A stretch of DNA of 35,750 bases from Acidaminococcaceae bacterium UBA2453 (GTDB lineage Bacteria > Bacillota > Negativicutes > Acidaminococcales > Acidaminococcaceae): positions 11,157-46,906 of the forward strand of contig DDQB01000060.1 in assembly GCA_002342505.1 (NCBI GenBank), given 5' to 3'. The position numbers and the translations under genes were made by a program. Below are positions 15,627 through 23,854 of this stretch, piece by piece. Under the pieces are notes generated by a model. That model saw only the letters and a list, made by a program, of their open reading frames with translations, ran no database searches and was not told where the DNA came from. Positions within the stretch are counted from its first letter, which is position 1. The number at the start of each line of letters is the position of its first letter.

Positions 15627-17252
15627 TTATTTTCGCAGATCAGATCCTAATGCGCGGACTTCGTCCGCTGTTTCTGTTTTAGTGAGGATGTAAAGAAAAT
15701 CGCCGGCGCGAAGGATGGTATTTCCTTCCGGTACCAGCTGGTCCGGACCCCGTTTTACATCAACTAAAAGAGTATGGGGCGGCCATGGGATATCTTTTAC
15801 TTTCCTGTTTTCAATCAGGCTTCCGCTGCTGACGGGCACTTCGATAATATCCCGTTCTTCTTTTACAATGTCGGGATCGGGGGTGTTATGGCTGTGCAGG
15901 GTTTTCATCAAAAGTGCTTCGTAAATCGGCTGTCCGCCGCAAAGCTGCGCGACAATGTAAGCGATTGCCGAGGCAATCCCTAAAATCATCAGATGGGAAA
16001 AACTTCCGGTCATCTCGCTGATCAGAACTGTCCCGGTGATCGGCGCCCGCACAGAAGCAGAAAAGAAAGCAGCCATAGCGATGATAATAATGTTGGCGGC
16101 GTGATTTGCTGCTATCAGATGATAGGCAAGAAGGACATTGGAACAGATGCTGCCTACTAATGCGCCTAACACCAGCATAGGCAGGAAAAAACCGCCGGGA
16201 ACGCCGGTTCCGTAGCTGATCAGGGTGAAGAGGAATTTTCCGATCAACAATATAAACAACAGATGCAGGGGAAAGGTTTTCAGCGCCAGTTCATTGACAA
16301 GGAGATTGCCTCCGCCCAATACCTGGGGCAGTGTAAAACCTAAAATGCCGGCGCAAAGCAAAGAGAATACGATTTTTCGCCAGGAATTTTTGAACAGGGG
16401 AAGGTTGTAGAATGTGCTGATCTTCAACAGCCCCGTATTGAATAAAACGCCGCAAAGTCCGGCCAGTACTGCTGTGGTAACGGCGTACAGCATATGGATA
16501 TCCTGCGGGAACGGGGGCAGTCCGTAAAAGCTGAAAATAAAATCGCGTCCAAACAGCAGGCGGGAGATAAACGTCGCAGTCATGGCGGCTGCCATGGCAG
16601 GCAGCAGTACTACTGCGGAGAAGTTTCGGTGCAGTTCTTCCAGGGAAAAAATAACTCCGGCCAGCGGCGCATTAAATGCAGCAGCCAGTCCGGCGCTGGC
16701 TCCGCTTGTGATCAGATACCGCTCTTCCATACGGGTGCGTCCCAAAAGCCGGCTGACGCCCTGGGCGGATACTGCGCCTAACTGGATGGAGGGGCCTTCA
16801 CGCCCCAACGATAATCCGGCTCCCAGCCCAAGGACCCCGCCGGCCAGCTTTACCCACAATACGCGTAACCAGTTCATCCGCATAAAACCCAGGATGACGC
16901 CTTTGACTTGGGGAATACCGGATCCGCCGGCCATGGGTTCGTGTTTTGTGAGCAGATACAGGAGTATGCCGATGACAAGCAGGGCGGCAAACCAGGCTGC
17001 AGTATATGTGTCGGGCAGCTGCGCCAGCTGTTCGTACAGATCGACGCGCCATTCTTCTGCTTTAACCAGTAAAAAGCGGAACAGGCTGATGACAAGGCCG
17101 GAAAAGATTCCTACTACAATGCCTTCCCAGAATAGTTTAAACTGGAAGTGCTGCCAGTGATTCAGCGACTGATAGGTATGACGGATCTGTTTAGACGGAG
17201 ACAGGCCGTTTTGTATTTTATTGGTTTTGTGAGAAAACATATTTTTTTGCAT
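15627..17252 (-). CDS. ClC-family H+/Cl- exchanger with C-terminal TrkA-C (RCK-C) domain
   Basis: A 541-residue membrane protein. The chloride selectivity motifs are intact: GSGIPQVKG, GREGPSIQLG with the gating glutamate, and GVPGGFFLPMLVLGA. SLEELHRNF carries the proton-path glutamate found in exchangers, so it is likely an antiporter, not a channel. About 18 helices or half-helices span residues 45-450. The last 85 residues (DIIEVPVSSGSLIENRKVKDI through GDFLYILTK) form a TrkA-C domain, a usual regulatory ligand module in bacterial ClC proteins. I chose ATG 17252 with AGGA upstream; TTG 17276 lacks a ribosome site. Possible roles are acid resistance or pH and anion balance. It is a monocistronic unit with its own promoter and terminator. 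Confidence 0.92.
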   Translation of the reverse strand: MQKNMFSHKTNKIQNGLSPSKQIRHTYQSLNHWQHFQFKLFWEGIVVGIFSGLVISLFRFLLVKAEEWRVDLYEQLAQLPDTYTAAWFAALLVIGILLYLLTKHEPMAGGSGIPQVKGVILGFMRMNWLRVLWVKLAGGVLGLGAGLSLGREGPSIQLGAVSAQGVSRLLGRTRMEERYLITSGASAGLAAAFNAPLAGVIFSLEELHRNFSAVVLLPAMAAAMTATFISRLLFGRDFIFSFYGLPPFPQDIHMLYAVTTAVLAGLCGVLFNTGLLKISTFYNLPLFKNSWRKIVFSLLCAGILGFTLPQVLGGGNLLVNELALKTFPLHLLFILLIGKFLFTLISYGTGVPGGFFLPMLVLGALVGSICSNVLLAYHLIAANHAANIIIIAMAAFFSASVRAPITGTVLISEMTGSFSHLMILGIASAIAYIVAQLCGGQPIYEALLMKTLHSHNTPDPDIVKEERDIIEVPVSSGSLIENRKVKDIPWPPHTLLVDVKRGPDQLVPEGNTILRAGDFLYILTKTETADEVRALGSDLRK

Positions 17253-17365
17253 AACAATATTTCCTGAACGATTCAACAGGATGAAGAACCATTGAACAAC
17301 TGCTTCATGCCATACTACATTTAATCCGTGTCTTTTTAATCCGTAGTTCTTTATAAAGCAGCTTC

Positions 17366-17394
17366 ATTATAGCATTAATATCGTTTATTGAAAA
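17366..17394 (-). promoter_or_regulatory. Extended -10 promoter of the ClC gene
   Basis: On the minus strand, TTTTCA (17394-17389), a 17-base spacer ending TGC, and TATAAT (17371-17366), a consensus extended -10. The leader is about 110 bases. Confidence 0.7.
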
Positions 17395-17475
17395 ATAAAA
17401 ACCGGACAGGCCGTTATTTTTTTCGTAATGAAATCGGTGGTTGACTTACAGGACCGTTTTGCAATCTGAAACAGA

Positions 17476-17534
17476 AACTGCCCCGCAGCTTCCTTTCCTG
17501 TAAATTTTACAGGATCGGCTGCCGCAGGGCAGTT
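17476..17534 (-). terminator. Terminator of the BASS transporter gene
   Basis: AACTGCCC (17476-17483) pairs with GGGCAGTT (17527-17534), with an inner CCTGTAAA/TTTACAGG hairpin. On the minus strand it ends in TTTCTGTTTC, 31 bases after the stop codon. Confidence 0.7.
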
Positions 17535-17564
17535 ATTTAAAAGGTTGTGTCGGCCCCGTTTTGG

Positions 17565-18569
17565 TTAATGAGCTACCGAAGGTTTGCCGGAGATATTTTT
17601 ATTGTCCTGCAGTTCTTCGTCGAACCGGGGATTCAGATAGTTTACATACAGCCAAGCCAGGATGCTGCCGGAAATATTATGCCAGCTGCTGAAGATAGCG
17701 CCGGGTACTGTGGCGGCAGTTAAAGCGGGGAAATGGGTCTTTGCCAGTCCGGCGGCCAGTCCGGAATTCTGCATGCCGACTTCAATGGAAATGGCTACGC
17801 ATTTTTTCCAGCTCATGCCGCTGATGCGACCGATGGCAAATCCTAACGCACTGCCCAACAGGTTATGCAGCGCCACAACTGCCATGATCGTTGCGGAAGA
17901 GGCCAGGATCGCGTCCCGGCTCGCGCCTGCAAGACCTGCAATCAGCAGGGAGATGCAGAGGCAGGACAGGGCGGGCAGGTAGGCTTTTGCTTTTTCGCAC
18001 CAGTCGGGGAAATAATGGCGTAGCGCTACGCCTACGCCGATGGGGATGATAACGATCTGCACGATGCTCCAGAACATGGCTACCGGGCTGAACGCAATAC
18101 GCTGACCGATGATCAGGTAAGTGAGGAGCGGGGTCATGATGGGAGACAGCAGAGTGGATACGGTAGTCATGGTAACGGAAAGGGCCAGGTCGCCCTTGCT
18201 GATGAAGGTGATAACGTTGGAGGCGGTGCCGCCGGGGCAAGTCCCGACTAATACTACGCCAACCGTAAGAGCAGGATCCAGGCTGAATGCGCGGGACAGC
18301 GCATAAGCCAGAAACGGCATGATGGCGTACTGGGCTACCGCGCCGAGCAATACGTCCCGTGGCCGTTGCAGGATCAGTTTAAAATCTTTCAGCTCCATGG
18401 TGGTTCCCATGCCAAACATGATGATGCCCAGCATCATGCTCAGCAGGGAGAAGCCAGCCAGCTTGCCCAGCACCCAGGTGAAGGCGGGCGGACAGGTCAT
18501 GCCTCCGATGAAGAACAGGATGATTACCAGTCCAAAATACTTTCCGATCAGTTCGCAAAATTTTTTCAT
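17565..18569 (-). CDS. Bile acid:sodium symporter (BASS/SBF) family transporter
   Basis: A 334-residue membrane protein of about ten segments, starting MKKFCELIGKYFGLVIILFF. The family core is clear: GVVLVGTCPGGTASNVITFISKGD and SVTMTTVSTLLSPIMTPLL (sodium-site and crossover region), and SIEVGMQNSGLAAGLAKTHF for the second crossover helix. Bacterial members carry bile acids, pantoate or other organic anions with Na+; the substrate here cannot be told from sequence. I chose ATG 18569, preceded by AAAGGAGG; the frame extends upstream to 18680 but without a ribosome site and across an intrinsic-terminator hairpin. The promoter lies about 260 bases upstream, so expression may depend on read-through of that hairpin. 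Confidence 0.88.
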   Translation of the reverse strand: MKKFCELIGKYFGLVIILFFIGGMTCPPAFTWVLGKLAGFSLLSMMLGIIMFGMGTTMELKDFKLILQRPRDVLLGAVAQYAIMPFLAYALSRAFSLDPALTVGVVLVGTCPGGTASNVITFISKGDLALSVTMTTVSTLLSPIMTPLLTYLIIGQRIAFSPVAMFWSIVQIVIIPIGVGVALRHYFPDWCEKAKAYLPALSCLCISLLIAGLAGASRDAILASSATIMAVVALHNLLGSALGFAIGRISGMSWKKCVAISIEVGMQNSGLAAGLAKTHFPALTAATVPGAIFSSWHNISGSILAWLYVNYLNPRFDEELQDNKNISGKPSVAH

Positions 18570-18664
18570 GTTTTTCCTCCTTTGCAGGATCCCGGGAAAC
18601 ACTGTCGCATCCGCACGCATTGCATGACGGTTGCGCAGCAGATCCCCGGTTTTGCCGGAGAGCC

Positions 18665-18706
18665 GTATAAAAAAGCACATCCGGACGGATGCGCAAATTT
18701 TTATAC
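18665..18706 (-). terminator. Intrinsic-terminator hairpin inside the BASS gene leader (candidate attenuator)
   Basis: On the minus strand GCGCATCC pairs with GGATGTGC (one G-T) and is followed by TTTTTTATAC, which also pairs with GTATAAAAA before the stem, giving a hairpin of about 17 bp. It lies 96 bases before the BASS start codon and downstream of that gene's promoter. No gene lies between. Confidence 0.7.
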
Positions 18707-18760
18707 TTGTTGCGTCTCGTCCCGGTCAATTCAGATCCAAGCGATGTATGACAGTTTTCA

Positions 18761-18829
18761 GAACCTTCAGCGCAGAAGTGCCGGTAAAACTCCGCAGGGA
18801 GCGGATGCCTTCCGTTCCGGCTCTGGTTC
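18761..18829 (-). promoter_or_regulatory. Structured 5' leader of the BASS gene (possible aptamer domain)
   Basis: From the predicted transcription start the RNA can fold with GAACC (18829-18825) pairing GGTTC (18765-18761), an inner GCCGG/CCGGC helix and a CCGC/GCGG hairpin. This three-helix arrangement sits about 55 bases ahead of the terminator hairpin. It matches no riboswitch consensus that I recognise. Confidence 0.4.
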
Positions 18830-18835
18830 AAAGAG

Positions 18836-18864
18836 ATAGTAGCAGAAAAGCCTGCAGAATGCAA
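18836..18864 (-). promoter_or_regulatory. Sigma-A promoter of the BASS gene
   Basis: On the minus strand, TTGCAT (18864-18859), a 17-base spacer and TACTAT (18841-18836). It predicts a leader of about 260 bases. The rest of the 18570-19075 gap holds only this leader and the promoter facing the YigZ gene. Confidence 0.7.
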
Positions 18865-19013
18865 GAACATTTTTTCCATGCGACAATAATTCCTTCGAAG
18901 GTTTTTTAAAACTTTTAAACTGTAACAGAAGTATGACTTTTTTAAGTCAGCGTTCCCTTAAGCCTTTTGCCGTCTGGGCGTAATGGAAATGCTTCCTGAA
19001 CTTTTTCCGTTTA

Positions 19014-19022
19014 TGATATAAT
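19014..19022 (+). promoter_or_regulatory. Extended -10 promoter of the YigZ gene
   Basis: TGATATAAT, a consensus extended -10, 53 bases before the start codon. No clear -35. Confidence 0.6.
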
Positions 19023-19075
19023 AAACGTGAGGTTTAACAAAAAATTTGCTTCGGGAAAGGCGGAAGCATATAAAG

Positions 19076-19708
19076 ATGAAGCTGACAATCAGAAAAGATA
19101 TCCGGACGGAGCAAATCATTTCCAAAAGCCGGTTTATCTGTTCGTTGAAAAAAGTAAAAACGGAAGAGGAAGCGCAGGATTTTATTAAAGCCGTAAAGAA
19201 AGAATTCTGGGATGCAACGCACAATTGCAGCGCCTATGTGATTGATGAACAGCACCAGCGTTCCAGCGATGACGGGGAACCTTCCGGGACGGCAGGCATT
19301 CCCATGTTAGGAGTACTGCGTAAGCAGGAGCTCCAGCAGGTGGTTGCCGTAGTTTCCCGGTATTTTGGCGGAATAAAACTGGGAGCCGGAGGCTTGGTGC
19401 GGGCTTATGCAGGCAGTGTATCACAGGCTATTGAGGAAGCAGGGACAGCGCAAAAAGTAAAAATGGGACTTTATGTGTTTTCCTGCGATCCGGGAGAAGC
19501 CGGAAAAACTTTAAACCTGTTGTATCAGCAGACGCTGTTTTCCCTGGCGGACACCGATTACGGAACCCGGGTGAACTTTACGCTGCGTATGCCGGAAGAA
19601 AAAAGAACGCAGGCGGAAGCGTGGCTGACAGATGCGCTGCAGAAACAGATAGAACTGACAGAAGCAGGACATGAGTTTGAAGAAGTACCGATTGAAAAAG
19701 AGCACTAG
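19076..19708 (+). CDS. yigZ: YigZ/IMPACT-family protein (UPF0029)
   Basis: A 210-residue cytosolic protein of the YigZ/YvyE family. The N-terminal UPF0029 domain (residues 1-125) holds SKSRFICSLKKVKTEEEAQDFI, ATHNCSAYVI, the conserved SSDDGEPSGTAGIPML loop and VVSRYFGGIKLGAGGLVRAY. A C-terminal ferredoxin-like DUF1949 domain follows (residues 140-205). The eukaryotic relative IMPACT binds GCN1 and affects translation control; the bacterial function is not firmly known. The start is ATG 19076. The next gene begins 12-15 bases after the stop, so the two are probably co-transcribed. Confidence 0.92.
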   Translation: MKLTIRKDIRTEQIISKSRFICSLKKVKTEEEAQDFIKAVKKEFWDATHNCSAYVIDEQHQRSSDDGEPSGTAGIPMLGVLRKQELQQVVAVVSRYFGGIKLGAGGLVRAYAGSVSQAIEEAGTAQKVKMGLYVFSCDPGEAGKTLNLLYQQTLFSLADTDYGTRVNFTLRMPEEKRTQAEAWLTDALQKQIELTEAGHEFEEVPIEKEH

Positions 19709-19723
19709 ACAGGGAGATACATG

Positions 19724-20539
19724 ATGCGCGCCGATATGCATATTCATACGACGGCGTCGGACGGAACCTGGGATCCGGCGCAGGTAGTCACGGCTGTTTG
19801 TAACGCAGGAATTGAATTTTTTGCCATATCCGACCATGACAGCGTGGCGAATGTGGAAGAAACCAGACGTCTGGCAGATGCAGCAGGGCTTCGGTTTGTT
19901 TCCGGAGTGGAACTGAATTCAACTAAAGACGGGCATAATTATCATATTTTAGGATATGGTATTGATACTAACAACAGGCAGTTGCTGGAACTTTGTAGAC
20001 ACAATCAGAAACTGCTGGAGCAAAAAGATGATGACAGCGTACAGAATCTGATCGACAGGGGCTGGCCTCTTTCGATGGAAGAATTTGCGCAGTATTCGTA
20101 CGACCCTCACAGGGGAGGATGGAAAGCGCTGGCTTATTTGCAGGATAAAAATCTTTGCGGCGATGTGAACGATTTTTTCCGACGTATTTTTACAGCGGAA
20201 AATAATTTGGGGTTTCCGGATTTTCCCTCTATAGGGGAAGTTGTAAAAGTGATCCACGATGCAGGAGGAATTGCAATCTGCGCTCATTTGGCCAGTGATT
20301 TTCACGGCGCCGGGATGCAGGAATATCTTCCCCGGCTTGTGGATGAAAACCTGGATGGATTTGAGTGTTACCATTCCGGACACAGTGTGGAGAACAGCCG
20401 CCTGCTGGCTCACTTCTGCCGAAGGCATAAATTGTATATTTCGGGCGGCAGCGACTGTCATGGAAACTTCGTTCCGACACGTCATTTGGGGATTCCGAAG
20501 ATAAGAACGGAAATGTTGTATCTTCCGTGGTTACAATAA
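19724..20539 (+). CDS. PHP-domain phosphoesterase (RNase AM/YciV-like)
   Basis: A 271-residue metal-dependent hydrolase. PHP motif 1 is ADMHIHTTASDGT; motif 2 region AISDHDSVANVEE; FVSGVELNS carries the glutamate ligand; AICAHLAS and ECYHSGHS supply later histidines; GGSDCHGNF is the final motif. These nine-ligand features fit the trinuclear PHP family of YciV/RnaAM, which acts on nucleoside 3',5'-bisphosphates and 5' ends of short RNAs. A 5-10 kDa insertion between residues 90 and 165 (KLLEQKDDDSVQNLI, YDPHRGGWKALAYL) is also seen in that family. I chose ATG 19724, 7 bases after AGGGAG; ATG 19721 is equally usable. Confidence 0.85.
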   Translation: MRADMHIHTTASDGTWDPAQVVTAVCNAGIEFFAISDHDSVANVEETRRLADAAGLRFVSGVELNSTKDGHNYHILGYGIDTNNRQLLELCRHNQKLLEQKDDDSVQNLIDRGWPLSMEEFAQYSYDPHRGGWKALAYLQDKNLCGDVNDFFRRIFTAENNLGFPDFPSIGEVVKVIHDAGGIAICAHLASDFHGAGMQEYLPRLVDENLDGFECYHSGHSVENSRLLAHFCRRHKLYISGGSDCHGNFVPTRHLGIPKIRTEMLYLPWLQ

Positions 20540-20604
20540 TAAATTGATCAATTACGGTTTCTTAAATAAATATTATGTTTTACAACGTTTAATATAAAGA
20601 AGAG

Positions 20605-20657
20605 CGGATATTTTTCCGGCGGCCATTGGGGAAAGCCTGAAGAATATCCGTTGTTTT
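20605..20657 (+). terminator. Terminator after the PHP gene
   Basis: CGGATATT (20605-20612) pairs with AATATCCG (20643-20650), followed by TTGTTTTTG. The loop holds a further TTTCC/GGAAA pairing. It lies 65 bases after the stop. Confidence 0.6.
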
Positions 20658-20674
20658 TGTAATCTGTGAAGTGT

Positions 20675-20710
20675 TTCGCATGCAAGCATGGCTTGCGGTT
20701 CTCTGCTTAC
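20675..20710. repeat. Dispersed GCAAGC repeat module
   Basis: TTCGCATGCAAGCA (20675-20688) recurs with one change at the right edge (35737-35750). The following GGCTTGCGG...CTCTGC resembles 15540-15570. No gene is apparent in the 20540-20787 gap beyond the terminator and this repeat. Confidence 0.45.
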
Positions 20711-20787
20711 GCTGCACCTTTGAGCCATTTCCCTGTCATTCGCAAAACGCCCTCGGCAATTGTACAAACTCATTTAATCAGCGGGCC

Positions 20788-21102
20788 TTAATGTGAAAAA
20801 TTTTTCCAGCCTTTGGAAAAATAGAAAAGCAAAACGGCATAATATGTAAAAGCGCCGGCAGTAGTGCGCGAAGCCATCCAGGAAGGAAAGACAAGGAACG
20901 CAAGCGCGATAAAAAGAATGCTGTATGCGATTTTAAAAACAGATGACGGAGAGAAATCTTTTTCGGCAAAGGCGTTGCGGAGATTCATTACAGAAAATAA
21001 ACTGTTGCGTGAAGCAAAGATACCAAAAAAGAATCCGCTGACAATAAATAATGCGGTGTTGACGATCTGGCTGAAAGACAGCCCGTTTAATCCTGATTCC
21101 AT
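20788..21102 (-). CDS. Small hypothetical membrane protein
   Basis: A 104-residue protein that I do not recognise. Hydrophobic stretches at about 12-30 (IVNTALFIVSGFFFGIFA), 56-76 (VFKIAYSILFIALAFLVF) and 83-98 (AFTYYAVLLFYF) suggest three membrane segments, with a charged loop between the first two. Evidence that it is real: GGAGG stands 6 bases before the ATG at 21102, and the opposite-strand frame lacks such a site. It ends WKNFSH. Transcription is opposite to both neighbours (the PHP and CoA-transferase genes). No function is proposed. Confidence 0.6.
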   Translation of the reverse strand: MESGLNGLSFSQIVNTALFIVSGFFFGIFASRNSLFSVMNLRNAFAEKDFSPSSVFKIAYSILFIALAFLVFPSWMASRTTAGAFTYYAVLLFYFSKGWKNFSH

Positions 21103-21171
21103 ATACAGCCTCCATAACCGGGCGCAGGCCTGCGAAAGGATTGCGTGCGCACAGGCGATTTATGAGCGAAT

Positions 21172-21186
21172 CCAGCGCTTCCTTAA
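21172..21186 (+). repeat. Dispersed intergenic repeat, copy 2 (core only)
   Basis: CCAGCGCTTCCTTAA is shared exactly with the complement of the copy at 35688-35704. It lies in the 21103-21401 gap upstream of the small membrane protein gene; the rest of that gap shows no gene. Confidence 0.45.
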
Positions 21187-21287
21187 TTATAGCGGGTGCG
21201 GCTGCAGATAACAAGGGCAATCCTGCCATGGGGAAAGCGTTTCCTTAAAAAACAAAAGCGAAACTTCATATTAATGTTACATTTTTA

Positions 21288-21296
21288 TGATACAAT
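21288..21296 (+). promoter_or_regulatory. Extended -10 promoter for the CoA-transferase gene
   Basis: TGATACAAT, extended -10 form, 105 bases before the ATG at 21402. No clear -35. Confidence 0.45.
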
Positions 21297-21401
21297 AAAA
21301 CTCAACAGATTCATTATTGCGAAAATGAACCGGATGTGAACCGTTTACGCAATATTTGAATCATAAAAAACGAAGTTCATCCTGAAGGGAAGGTATATAA
21401 T

Positions 21402-22556
21402 ATGGAAACTGCGTTACAGGGAATTAAGGTTATAGATTTTTCCCAATGGCTGCCCGGGCAGTATTGCGGAATGGTACTGGCGGATTTTGGCGCGGACGTC
21501 ATCAAGGTGGAAGGTGTAAAAGGGGATCCTAATCGTGCGTTTGCGCCGCAGCTTGCTCCCGGTATGAGCAGCTGGAACCTGGCGCTGAACCGGAATAAAA
21601 AAGGGGTTACGGTGAATGTAAAAACAGAAGCGGGACAGGCAATCCTGAAAAAAATGCTGCAGGAAGCAGACGTTTTTATTGAAGGGTTCCGGCCCGGTTA
21701 TCTGCGGTCAAAAGGACTGGGATATGAAGAGATGCATGCGCTGAATCCCCGCCTGGTGTATTGTTCCATCACCGGATTTGGGCAGGAGAGTAAATTCAGG
21801 AACAAGCCTGCCCACGATTTGAATATTATCGGTTTATCCGGCATGAACTTCCTGAATGATTGCGGCAACGTTTCCATCAGCGAAGTACAGGTTTCGGCTC
21901 TTGGCGGCAGCCTGAATGCTGTAGCGGCGATTTCCATGGCGCTGTTGGCGCGGGAGCGGACCGGCCGGGGACAGTATATCGATATCAGTCTGTATAATAC
22001 GGCGCTGAGCATGCAGATCGTTTCCCTGGCCAGCATTTTAGGATGCAGGGTTACGGGGGATACGCCTTTTGGCCGACGTGCGCACTATTATGATGTGTAC
22101 CAGACGAAAGATAAAAAATATATCAGCGTGGGAACCATTGAGCCTAAATTCTGGAAACGATTTTGTGAAATTGCAGAGTTGCCCGAACTGGCGGAACGGC
22201 AGTATGATTTTTCCCACGAAAAGGAAATTACCGCCATTATACAAAATAAAATAAAAACAAAGACGCGGGACGAATGGCTGGAGCTGACAGAAGGGGGCGC
22301 GTTTTGCGTGACTCCGGTGTACAGTCCGGAGGAAGCGCTGGAAAATGATCTTACAAAAGCTTCCGGCATGGTGGAAACAAAGACGGAAGATATTGGCAGC
22401 GTTACCTATCTGAAAACCGCGGTCGCGATGTCAGATACGCCCGGCAGCGTAAGATTCCGCGCGCCGTATGCGGGAGAACATAACGGGAGTGTGTTAACAC
22501 ATTTGGGGTATTCCGCGGAACAGATCCGGCAGTTAAAAGAAGACGGCGTAATTTGA
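21402..22556 (+). CDS. Class III CoA-transferase / acyl-CoA racemase family (CaiB/BaiF)
   Basis: A 384-residue protein of the family III CoA-transferases. Family marks: GIKVIDFSQWLPGQYCGMVLADFGADVIKVE at the start, LNRNKKGVTVNVKTEAGQ, EGFRPGYLRSKGLGYEEM, YCSITGFGQ, RTGRGQYIDISLYN, and PFGRRAHYYDVYQTKDKKYISVG. KPAHDLNIIGLSG holds H138 and D139, the site of the CoA-transferase aspartate and of the racemase histidine. The second acid of alpha-methylacyl-CoA racemases is not obvious (VQVSALGGSL), so a transferase is slightly favoured. The partner acids are unknown. GGAAGG precedes the ATG. It stands alone, with no acyl-CoA dehydratase or dehydrogenase beside it. Confidence 0.85.
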   Translation: METALQGIKVIDFSQWLPGQYCGMVLADFGADVIKVEGVKGDPNRAFAPQLAPGMSSWNLALNRNKKGVTVNVKTEAGQAILKKMLQEADVFIEGFRPGYLRSKGLGYEEMHALNPRLVYCSITGFGQESKFRNKPAHDLNIIGLSGMNFLNDCGNVSISEVQVSALGGSLNAVAAISMALLARERTGRGQYIDISLYNTALSMQIVSLASILGCRVTGDTPFGRRAHYYDVYQTKDKKYISVGTIEPKFWKRFCEIAELPELAERQYDFSHEKEITAIIQNKIKTKTRDEWLELTEGGAFCVTPVYSPEEALENDLTKASGMVETKTEDIGSVTYLKTAVAMSDTPGSVRFRAPYAGEHNGSVLTHLGYSAEQIRQLKEDGVI

Positions 22557-22628
22557 TCTTAAAAAATTGATTCAGACGGCGCCGCCTTGGGGGAACCGAC
22601 AAAATATTTTGAAAGGATATATTTCTTT

Positions 22629-23768
22629 ATGCAAAATATAGAAAAAATTTGGATCGACAATCATTTTATGGAAGAGTTTCACGTGAAACATTTTTTCAGA
22701 CTGATAATCTCTTTGTTCTGTTTTGCGGTTATGATGACTTCAGGCCGCTCTGCAGAGGCGGGAATGATCAGCGAGAAACAGGAACTCGACATGGGAAAGG
22801 CCGCGGCGGAACAGATCGAAGCCCATTATGGAGTGCTCAACGATCCGCAGATCAATGAACGGGTCAACCGTATCGGGCAAAGCCTGGTGGACGTTTGCGG
22901 CCGCAAAAATATAAAATACACTTTCAAGGTGTTGAATACAGAAGACGTTAACGCGCTGGCCTGTCCGGGCGGGTACATTTTTGTGTTCAAGGGACTGCTG
23001 GATTATATGCCTTCCGATGCGGAACTGGCTGCCGTGTTAGGGCACGAGATCGGACATGTGGTAAAGCGCCACACGGTCCACCAGATGGAAAAAAATATGC
23101 TGACGCAGCTGCTGGCGATTCTGGCAGGGGCCGCATCCGGCAATGGTGATGTTATGGCCATGGGTATGGTGGTCAGCGATGCGCTGGCTGCCGGATACAG
23201 CCGTGCGGATGAAAGCGCTGCAGACCGGGAGGGATTTGCGTACACGCTGAAAGCAGGATACAGTCCTTTCGCCATGTTGGTGACTATGCACAAACTGCAG
23301 AAGCTGGCTGCCGATTACGGGAATCCGGGCTGGGGCATCTTTGACAGCCATCCGCAGCCGGAGCAGCGTATTCAAAATATGCATAAACTGCTGAATCCGC
23401 TCAATATCCTGCCGACGCCGTCAAAGAAAGCAGACGGCGGGGCCTTTGTCAGGGAATCTTTTAAAGACGGGCCGTGGGAGGTTGCAATCCGGGAAACGGC
23501 CGGCGGCAACGATCCGTTTTACCGGGCGGAATTGTTGGCCGGAGCGCTGTATCAGGTCCGGCAGAAAGAAATCATTGACCCGACGCACTTTATTGTTTTT
23601 GAAGCGAATGACCGGGCCGAAATTTATTATGAAGACATGCAGCTGTTTACGGTTTACAAACAGGATGCGTCCGGGTTCGGAAGTATAGGCGCCTGCGCGG
23701 GAGATTACGTAGGACGGTTCCGGGCTTGGGCGGAAAAAGTAAATCAGACAAAGAAGGTTGCAAAATAG
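22629..23768 (+). CDS. Exported M48-family zinc metallopeptidase 1
   Basis: A 379-residue peptidase of the M48B/BepA-LoiP type. After a charged N-terminal stretch comes a hydrophobic signal (FRLIISLFCFAVMMTSG) ending SAEAG. The zinc site is LGHEIGHVVKRH (HExxH), with the third ligand in SRADESAADREG and the typical FDSHPQPEQRI near residue 250. It probably degrades or refolds misfolded envelope proteins. A C-terminal region of about 110 residues has no clear assignment. I chose ATG 22629, 11 bases after AAAGGA; ATG 22668 would give a shorter, more usual signal peptide but lacks a ribosome site. A parS-like site lies within codons 16-21. Confidence 0.87.
   Translation: MQNIEKIWIDNHFMEEFHVKHFFRLIISLFCFAVMMTSGRSAEAGMISEKQELDMGKAAAEQIEAHYGVLNDPQINERVNRIGQSLVDVCGRKNIKYTFKVLNTEDVNALACPGGYIFVFKGLLDYMPSDAELAAVLGHEIGHVVKRHTVHQMEKNMLTQLLAILAGAASGNGDVMAMGMVVSDALAAGYSRADESAADREGFAYTLKAGYSPFAMLVTMHKLQKLAADYGNPGWGIFDSHPQPEQRIQNMHKLLNPLNILPTPSKKADGGAFVRESFKDGPWEVAIRETAGGNDPFYRAELLAGALYQVRQKEIIDPTHFIVFEANDRAEIYYEDMQLFTVYKQDASGFGSIGACAGDYVGRFRAWAEKVNQTKKVAK
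22675..22690. other. parS: parS-like ParB/Spo0J binding site 2, inside the M48 gene
   Basis: AGTTTCACGTGAAACA matches the parS consensus at 15 of 16 positions with the full 14-base palindrome. It is embedded in coding sequence (reading EFHVKH), upstream of the signal-peptide core. Confidence 0.88.
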
Positions 23769-23854
23769 GTCAAATTTGTATAAAATTTAATTATAGGAAT
23801 TTGTTGCAGGTCCCGTTTCAGATTAAAAATAAATAAATGCCGGGAGGTGCGGTT

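Noticed and set aside
18800..18835. TPP riboswitch suggested by CTTTGAACC in the BASS leader
   Set aside because: The partner CTGAGA element and the remaining TPP core are absent; only a short chance resemblance.
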